A DNA stretch of 64,000 bases from Micrasema longulum (taxonomy: Eukaryota; Arthropoda; Insecta; Trichoptera; Brachycentridae): positions 1 to 64,000 of the forward strand of contig JAGVSM010000988.1 in assembly GCA_022494885.1 (NCBI GenBank). Direction: 5' to 3'. Below the pieces are notes generated by a model. The model made no database searches, had not been told where the DNA came from, and was given only the letters and a program-made list of their open reading frames with translations. A program made the translations under genes and the position numbers. Each line of letters starts with the position of its first letter. Position 1 is the stretch's first letter. Positions 62,401-64,000 of the stretch are shown piece by piece.

Positions 62401-63121
62401 TTTGCATAAAATATTTTTTTTAATACTTTTTTTTCTATGGCATCACTCAAAACAACTGTCATATAGATCGCGGCAAAATTGTTTCCACTTCAATGACAAC
62501 TTTTTAAACCATATTTTTTATAACTTTAAATATTTCTATTGATATGTTTTAAACATCGCAATTTAATGATATTAAAACTTAATTGATTCTAAACATTTGT
62601 CAACTGCGTATCATGATTTGTACAAGTCAATATGACGCTTTTGTTCAAATGAAAACTAAGACTAGCCCTAAAGGAAGACACTTAAACAAAAAGGTCGATC
62701 ACACTGCACCTGCTTTGAATTTAGGTTAAGACAATAATTTATCTGTTTTTATTCTTCATTCACATGGCGCACGCGCAGGCCGCGGCATAATAATTCCGAC
62801 ATAATTTTTGCTTTTTTGACACATCAAATGAATTCCGAAAATTTTTAAACGTAAAACCGGGGTCATGAAAAATGTAAAAATCGTCGATCGGGGGCAATAT
62901 TTGTATGAGAATGTATGAAGAAAAATGGGTCCTCTCTATGCCAGGTCGCGCTCGTTCTCCGTGCCGCGCTCGTCGTCGCGCGCGGCGGCGGCATGGCGCC
63001 CGCCGCGCCCTACCGGGGCCGCCGCCGCCCGCGCCGCGCGCGCGCCTCACCAAGCCGCTCAACTCGGGCAACGCCAACGCGGGGCCCTCGACGCTCAGCC
63101 TGCGACGGAACGCCGCCCAAG
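47320..63121 (+). CDS. Unrecognised arginine/serine-rich protein gene, 5' six exons seen (incomplete at 3' end)
   Basis: Coding exons are 47320-47434, 56306-56426, 57962-58077, 60539-60731, 61410-61510 and 62945-63121; junction phases 1, 2, 1, then (after correcting one base in exon 4) 0, 2. The protein starts MSSRRANGGNSSSSLSRAEQ, IASGRLRMDRNPTHARIN, then DPSLLAGRRKEIDNVMKRAR, GSPGSWDRKLLEVEEKDPNR, WRHTGYKQLYLESERSPSPR with RSRSPRGPPPS, an RERDRERDRELDRER tract and SSCSDDSCSVCSMNKH. RS and RE/RD tracts suggest a nuclear, RNA-processing-related protein, but I do not recognise the family. A gene name would be a guess. Exon 4 lacks one base near 60649-60652, and exon 6 may carry another indel. 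The donor of exon 1 (AACG|GTTCAT) is weak. Introns are filled with transposons. Confidence 0.7.
47955..49768 (+). mobile_element. Jockey/CR1-like LINE with intact C-terminal frame, interrupted by FB1
   Basis: 47957-48022 encodes KGAHLAPLLLNIFINDIINL. After FB1-type insert(s), 48716 resumes DIINVFQNTKFWLFADDTKI (catalytic FADD box) to NCLQLNIDKCKVISF. Then 48950-49055 (frameshifts near 48901 and 49055), then an open frame FKNINTIKTLYCSLAPPHLE, YASPIWSPFSRTHIDHIESV, LERRRTEMDLICIFKILNAL, HDLEFFGIDLPAFRRSLRD and a stop at 49555. The 3'UTR ends TTGTAATTGGCTTAGGCCG and an AATAAA-rich tail at 49768. The 13-bp word TGATATTATCAAT on both sides of the FB1 block is a possible target duplication. Confidence 0.8.
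48023..48715. repeat. FB1 block plus composite segment, nested in a LINE
   Basis: 48023-48250 is an FB1 minus unit (CAACCGGATGAATCTCACTT through GGCCACTTAAACCAGCC to CTTCATCTCTGTTG). 48250-48560 is a composite with a SINE S2-like piece (GAAAATGGGAGTCAAGTTGG). 48585-48715 is another FB1 end (TTCTCTGTTGAAATAAATT, AACTCCCTAGGGAGG). The composite also occurs inverted at 60775-61090. Confidence 0.75.
49914..50160. mobile_element. Long-palindrome foldback MITE
   Basis: Arms from AGCTAGGGTTTCCTAGGACA to TTCCTAGG and CCTAGGAAACCACTCTCTAG to GTCCTAGGAAACCTTAGCT pair over about 110 bp (GGTGGACAGCCGTCG versus CGACGGCTGTCCACC) around a 30-bp loop. GC-rich arms in an AT-rich host element. No ORF. Confidence 0.8.
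50300..50865 (+). mobile_element. 'MYGSEAW' LINE 3' end
   Basis: GCFQEMEGRVEKDAERRVNA, LMYGSETWNWQRKDESRVKL, LGKSMYDRVTNDEIRRESKS, IIDKIKKGSPRWFGHVERMD, then frameshifts, ending SLCGREMA and GGCGTGATGG at 50856. A diverged subfamily (VTNDEIRRES instead of CPNVEIRAEC). Confidence 0.75.
50905..51115 (+). mobile_element. 'MYGSEAW' LINE internal fragment
   Basis: VIDKISKGMLR then FFGHVERTDGERTAKWIYDV, GGCRKRGRSRKTLRD, IQQMLEDEHVKSG. It follows the previous copy in the same orientation, with a frameshift near 50948. Confidence 0.6.
51205..51300 (+). mobile_element. tRNA-derived SINE head
   Basis: CTCGTGGCGTAATGGCCAGC (A-box-like), TGCCTACCATGCAGG (anticodon region CAT), GGGTTCGATTCCCGAC (B-box). 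Similar to 26385-26465. The acceptor ends do not pair, so it is not annotated as a tRNA gene. Confidence 0.6.
51550..53460. mobile_element. Unclassified element with inverted ends and three internal tandem repeats
   Basis: The ends GACATTTGCTAAAAGAATTC with AACATAAACAAGTACTTAGG (51555-51645) are mirrored at 53350-53455 (ACTTGTTTGTGGTTGAATTC, AAGAATTCTTTTTGCAAATGTC). Inside, a block of about 300-330 bp recurs at 51975-52310, 52425-52735 and 52757-53040: TTCGTAATAAGGGTT, ATTGGCTAAGAGGC, CTCTAGTGCCATAATC, TTTTGACGTGA, TTGACATTTAA. No ORF. Confidence 0.6.
53040..53215 (+). mobile_element. 5'-truncated LINE tail
   Basis: GACCAGATCTTGTCTTGTGG, then GTATTTTATTTCATTTTTAC, TGTTGGAATGGACTGTATAA and an AATAAATAATAATA tail. 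The word AAAAGAAAAA flanks both ends, a probable target duplication. Inserted in the third internal repeat of the 51550-53460 element. Confidence 0.55.
53752..54385 (-). mobile_element. P-like element remnant, copy C
   Basis: GATAGAATTAAGAATAGTCT at the left, then CATATTTGAATACATCGGAC, CCGATAATTCCCCCAC, CGGAAACATCGATTGACACA as in copy B, and GTTGTTTAATCCGAGATCCA. It is interrupted by a LINE 3' end at 54035-54190 and stops at GGCAACACT, where a hammerhead-bearing piece starts. The THAP part is missing. Confidence 0.6.
54035..54195 (+). mobile_element. 'MYGSEAW' LINE extreme 3' end
   Basis: HVKSRNNRRACMRRCMNVEE, ARSVCKDRVLWRSILSAYPY, GETA and a stop, then TTTGTTGTTGTTG. An intact frame of about 45 codons inside P-like copy C. 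Confidence 0.75.
54386..54480 (-). ncRNA. Hammerhead-like motif truncated at stem III
   Basis: On the minus strand: CTGACGA (54417-54411), stem II GAGAC-gggtac-GTCTC, GAAA, then ACCA, after which the sequence becomes P-like element copy C. Core and stem II are perfect; the GTC cleavage triplet is absent because the repeat ends there. Confidence 0.55.
54640..56217 (+). mobile_element. ACAGTRAAACC-ended DNA element, interrupted copy
   Basis: 54640-54775 and 55400-56217 follow the order of 47550-49915 (CAGTGATATGTGGAAATGAG | TCATTGTCAATATTTTT). It ends AAAACGTGGTTTTACTGTTA at 56217, 89 bp before exon 2 of the R/S-rich gene. The 8-bp GGAATTCC flanks both sides of a 620-bp insert (54776-55397) without recognised coding or terminal repeats. 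Confidence 0.6.
56306..56426 (+). CDS. R/S-rich gene, exon 2
   Basis: Acceptor TTGTGTTTTAG, donor CAAACAG|GTGTGTG. Encodes DPSLLAGRRKEIDNVMKRAR, AGSPGSWDRKLLEVEEKDPN; looks like a conserved folded segment. Confidence 0.8.
56625..57070 (+). mobile_element. CR1-type LINE C-terminal fragment
   Basis: MRPTLEYG..WNSYFVWGIN, SKRVQRRAAKLSPSLKRLPL, then in a second frame METLGLTTLRERRERGDRYS, RKHFPSNRVVGGWNKMPQEL, STCSLNGLKNGLDLFGKS. This is the textbook CR1 ending (LEYA..W, VQRRATKL, LGLTTLEERRKRGDL, FF..RVV..WN.LP). A frameshift near 56780. From 57080 to 57480 nothing is recognised. Confidence 0.8.
57485..57790 (-). repeat. FB1 foldback repeat unit
   Basis: GCATAAATAAAGGTTTCAGC, AAAGTGGCCACTTAAACCAG, CCATTGACAGGTCATTAGCC, TTCTTCATCTCTGTTGTAAT. 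Same subfamily as 61000-61315 (ends TTCATCTCTGTTG). Confidence 0.75.
57962..58077 (+). CDS. R/S-rich gene, exon 3
   Basis: Acceptor GTTGCCGTGCGCAG, donor AGAAAACG|GTGAGTGG. Encodes WRHTGYKQLYLESERSPSPR, RSRSPRGPPPSSHQRREN: RS dipeptides typical of splicing-associated proteins. Confidence 0.8.
58359..58701. mobile_element. Foldback MITE, TA-flanked, copy 2
   Basis: TA-CAAGGTGTTCACTAAACCC ... GGGTTTAAAGAACACCCTG-TA with the same GC-rich inner hairpin as copy 1 (GCTTACTTCTGCAGG ... CCTGCAGAAGTAAGC). Confidence 0.85.
58710..59350. repeat. FB1 foldback repeat cluster
   Basis: Two plus units (58715-59085 and 59095-59200) followed by a minus half (59215-59345). The junction GAGTATGTCCAAATGCTTGC ... 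CCTAGGGAGTTGTTCATTTT ... GCAACAGAGAGGAAAAACC shows one unit's end joined directly to the next unit's start. Confidence 0.85.
59380..59670. other. No recognised gene; short hairpin
   Basis: AT-rich with a G-rich run at 59382-59410 and a hairpin GCGCCAA...TTGGCGC (59505-59541). A Lys/Asn-rich frame at 59568-59753 is not recognised. Confidence 0.35.
59671..60110 (+). repeat. 226-bp tandem duplication
   Basis: AACAATGGAACATCGTATAA occurs at 59670 and 59896, and TATTTGTATGTAAGATTTTA at 59792 and 60018. Two units differ at a few bases. Copy 3 of the TA-flanked MITE starts exactly at the end of unit 2. Confidence 0.85.
60110..60430. mobile_element. Foldback MITE, TA-flanked, copy 3
   Basis: TA-CAGTGTGTTCTGTACATCC ... 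GGGCTTAAAGAACACCCTG-TA; more diverged than copies 1 and 2, with a shorter inner hairpin. Ends 108 bp before exon 4 of the R/S-rich gene. Confidence 0.8.
60539..60731 (+). CDS. R/S-rich gene, exon 4, apparent one-base deletion
   Basis: Acceptor GTGAATTCAG, donor CGCCACGG|GTGAGCGG. In the frame set by exon 3 it encodes AMSSSHRRPEPPPSQGPPPS and RERDRERDRELDRER, then switches into an unlikely GSASGRSS frame. Shifting by one base at 60649-60652 restores DRERERAEQRDRGRQPGRAR and PPSLPPR, and brings the donor into phase 0 as exon 5 requires. Confidence 0.7.
60775..61090 (+). repeat. Composite repeat (inverted copy of 48235-48560)
   Basis: Near-identical in reverse to 48235-48560: GAATAACCGTGTGACTTTGA, CCCGAAGCCCGCATCTATG, TCAGAGGTCCGAAGTTCGAA, ACAAGGACTGGATTCAACTC. 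Contains a SINE S2-like piece. Confidence 0.8.
61040..61315 (+). repeat. FB1 foldback repeat unit
   Basis: TTTTACAACAGAGATGAAGA, TATGACCTGTCAATGGCTGG, TTTAAGTGGCCACTTTACAC, GCGGGTGAGATTCATCTAAT. Mirror partner of 57485-57790. Confidence 0.75.
61410..61510 (+). CDS. R/S-rich gene, exon 5
   Basis: Acceptor CTGCCTTTTCAG, donor CGCTCCAG|GTAAATAC. Phase 0 start gives GNRSPIASSLSSCSDDSCSV and CSMNKHTNKHHRS. Other phases hit stops, which fixes the frame needed from exon 4. Confidence 0.75.
61803..62315 (+). mobile_element. Penelope-like element 3' end with hammerhead
   Basis: Encodes GHPDKSAIAEHFIDTGHFFA, KPSNYSARIIKEAIEIHRHP, NNINKEDGLKLNSTWFPAL, the conserved C-terminus of the PLE GIY-YIG endonuclease. 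A tail follows with two CGACACGGTACAAA-like repeats (62050, 62130) and a hammerhead-like motif, then GTGAAAACCTTCGCACC. Confidence 0.8.
62194..62228 (+). ncRNA. Hammerhead ribozyme-like motif in PLE tail
   Basis: CTGAAGA (62194-62200), stem II GGCT-cctgcaatggt-AGCC, GAAA, ACGTC ending at 62228, then GGATC. Canonical core and GTC cleavage triplet; ACGT palindrome as minimal stem III. Confidence 0.65.
62945..63121 (+). CDS. R/S-rich gene, exon 6 (frame uncertain in the middle)
   Basis: Acceptor TCTCTATGCCAG, donor GCCCAAG|GTAAGCGG. The carried-over frame starts SRSFSVPRSSSRAAAAW and stays open to the donor. However, a different frame gives normal-looking ARLTKPLNSGNANAGPSTLS and LRRNAAQ in the second half. 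Either an indel lies in the GCC/GCG run near 62985-63040, or the first frame is real. Confidence 0.6.
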
Positions 63122-63134
63122 GTAAGCGGGGAAA

Positions 63135-63555
63135 GGGGGGGGGGAGACTTGTAACCACTCGAAACAACCAGCCCCTAGAAATTTTGATTTTTATTTTTTT
63201 TATTTCTTGCTACACCAGCGCTACGATGTATTTACGCATAAATGAGGACGTTCACCCCTACAGTAAATTGGATATGAAAAATCCCAGCATTATGATTTAT
63301 TTTTTTTTACAATGTACATAAGAGATAAAACAGAGTATTAAAAAAATAAAGGATAATTTCATAGCAACGAAATACATATTAACAGTAAAAATAGTAAACA
63401 AAAAATCCCACAAAGGCACGGCCTGTTCGTGGGTAGACAAGAAATGTTAATGAATATTTGCTCCTATAATAAATAGACAGGTTTAATATTTTTGTGTTAT
63501 ATACTCGTAAGAAAGAGAAAAGAAAATATTCTCTTAAAGATTTTTCAATTTTTTT
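63135..63555. other. No recognised feature
   Basis: AT-rich sequence, presumably the next intron of the R/S-rich gene. No further coding exon is visible before the window ends at 64000. Confidence 0.35.
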
Positions 63556-63559
63556 TTAT

Positions 63560-63870
63560 CCCTTTCCGCACCTATTGGTGCATAGGGCACTGCGTCGGTA
63601 CACCGATCGCAGCGTGTCTCGATCATTTTTGTCACATGAAGGTAAGATAAATCGGGTTGTGGTCCTGTGGCTAGGTCCGTGGTTCGAATCCCACTCTACC
63701 CCAACTCGATTCCATTTTCTAATAGTGAGTCATTTACAACTCGTTGAAAATGGCCCTCGAAAACTAAATATTTGGGTCAATCATAAGAACGCAAATATTT
63801 CTTTTTTCCAAACAAAAAAAAAAGAAAAAGATGATCAGTCTTACGCTTCAGGTACCAGTCCAGGGACTAT
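63560..63870 (+). mobile_element. SINE inside a SINE
   Basis: Outer SINE: TATCCCTTTCCGCACCTATT, TGCATAGGGCACTGCGTCGG, CACATGAAGGTAA | GATCAGTCTTACGCTTCAGG. Between the halves is an S2 SINE (CGGGTTGTGGTCCTGTGGCT, GGTTCGAATCCCACTCTACC, GGTCAATCATAAGAACGC and a poly-A). AAGAT at both junctions (63642 and 63826) is a likely target duplication. Confidence 0.7.
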
Positions 63871-64000
63871 GAAATATTCTAGTGTGAAAACACCCATTTA
63901 AATATATTACTAAATGTGAATTTGAAATAGAAATACAAGCTCATATAAATTTTTGCCTTTGTTCAAATTTAAATATAGAATCAGATATATGTAATTGTCC

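Larger units (their letters stand above)
61640..62936 (+). mobile_element. ACAGTRAAACC-type DNA element with a PLE inserted, abutting exon 6
   Basis: 61740-61800 and 62313-62936 follow the order of 55400-56180 (TTTTCAATGATTTTACTAAA | AACAGCGTGTTAAAATTATT ... GAATGTATGAAGAAAAATGG). Homology to the other copy ends at about 62936, eight bases before the acceptor of exon 6 (62944). Confidence 0.65.

Overview
This window is AT-rich, intron-bearing, densely transposon-filled eukaryotic nuclear DNA. GT-AG introns, AATAAA/TATA signals, insect-type (TTAGG)n motifs, tRNA-derived SINEs, Penelope-like, CR1/Jockey-like and 'MYGSEAW'-type LINEs, and P-like and mariner-like DNA elements all fit an insect. 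A moth or butterfly is possible, but the order cannot be fixed from the sequence alone. No bacterial or phage-type organisation is seen.

Four host genes are supported by exons whose reading frames join in phase. (1) 1069-4433 (+): a complete three-exon gamma-glutamylaminecyclotransferase-like enzyme (GGACT / Tina-1 family, 159 aa). (2) 13590-21320 (-): a complete four-coding-exon beta-sarcoglycan (298 aa), with a probable CpG-rich non-coding first exon near 22998-23100. (3) 31556-37367 (-): a complete four-exon SNX-BAR sorting nexin of the SNX7/SNX30 type (490 aa), with a probable spliced 5'UTR. (4) 47320-63121 and beyond (+): the 5' part of an unrecognised arginine/serine-rich protein gene, six exons seen and continuing past the last exon. 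It carries one clear apparent frameshift, and perhaps a second, both in extremely GC-rich repeats. A CpG-rich block at 40950-43045 with a tandem minisatellite lies upstream and may be its promoter or 5'UTR.

Almost everything else is mobile or repetitive DNA, much of it nested. Layers include: LINE 3' ends (at least a dozen 'MYGSEAW' fragments and about ten CR1/Jockey-like fragments); Penelope-like (PLE) 3' ends with hammerhead-ribozyme-like motifs; three P-like elements with a THAP-domain exon; three copies of a foldback MITE with TA target duplication; three copies of an ACAGTRAAACC-ended element; two or three SINE families; and one very abundant unclassified foldback repeat (called FB1 here) at about 15 places.

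The observations most worth a second look are: the set of hammerhead motifs, some on inverted arms, one nearly canonical at 2983-3036; FB1; the nested insertions with readable target duplications (a PLE pair inside a LINE at 11998-12563, a LINE and FB1 inside a DNA element at 47479-50200); the 328-bp tandem duplication that copied the end of the beta-sarcoglycan coding region; and the apparent frameshift in the R/S-rich gene. The genes are unrelated in function (glutathione/isopeptide metabolism, dystrophin complex, endosomal sorting, probable nuclear RNA-related protein) and share no operon-like organisation.
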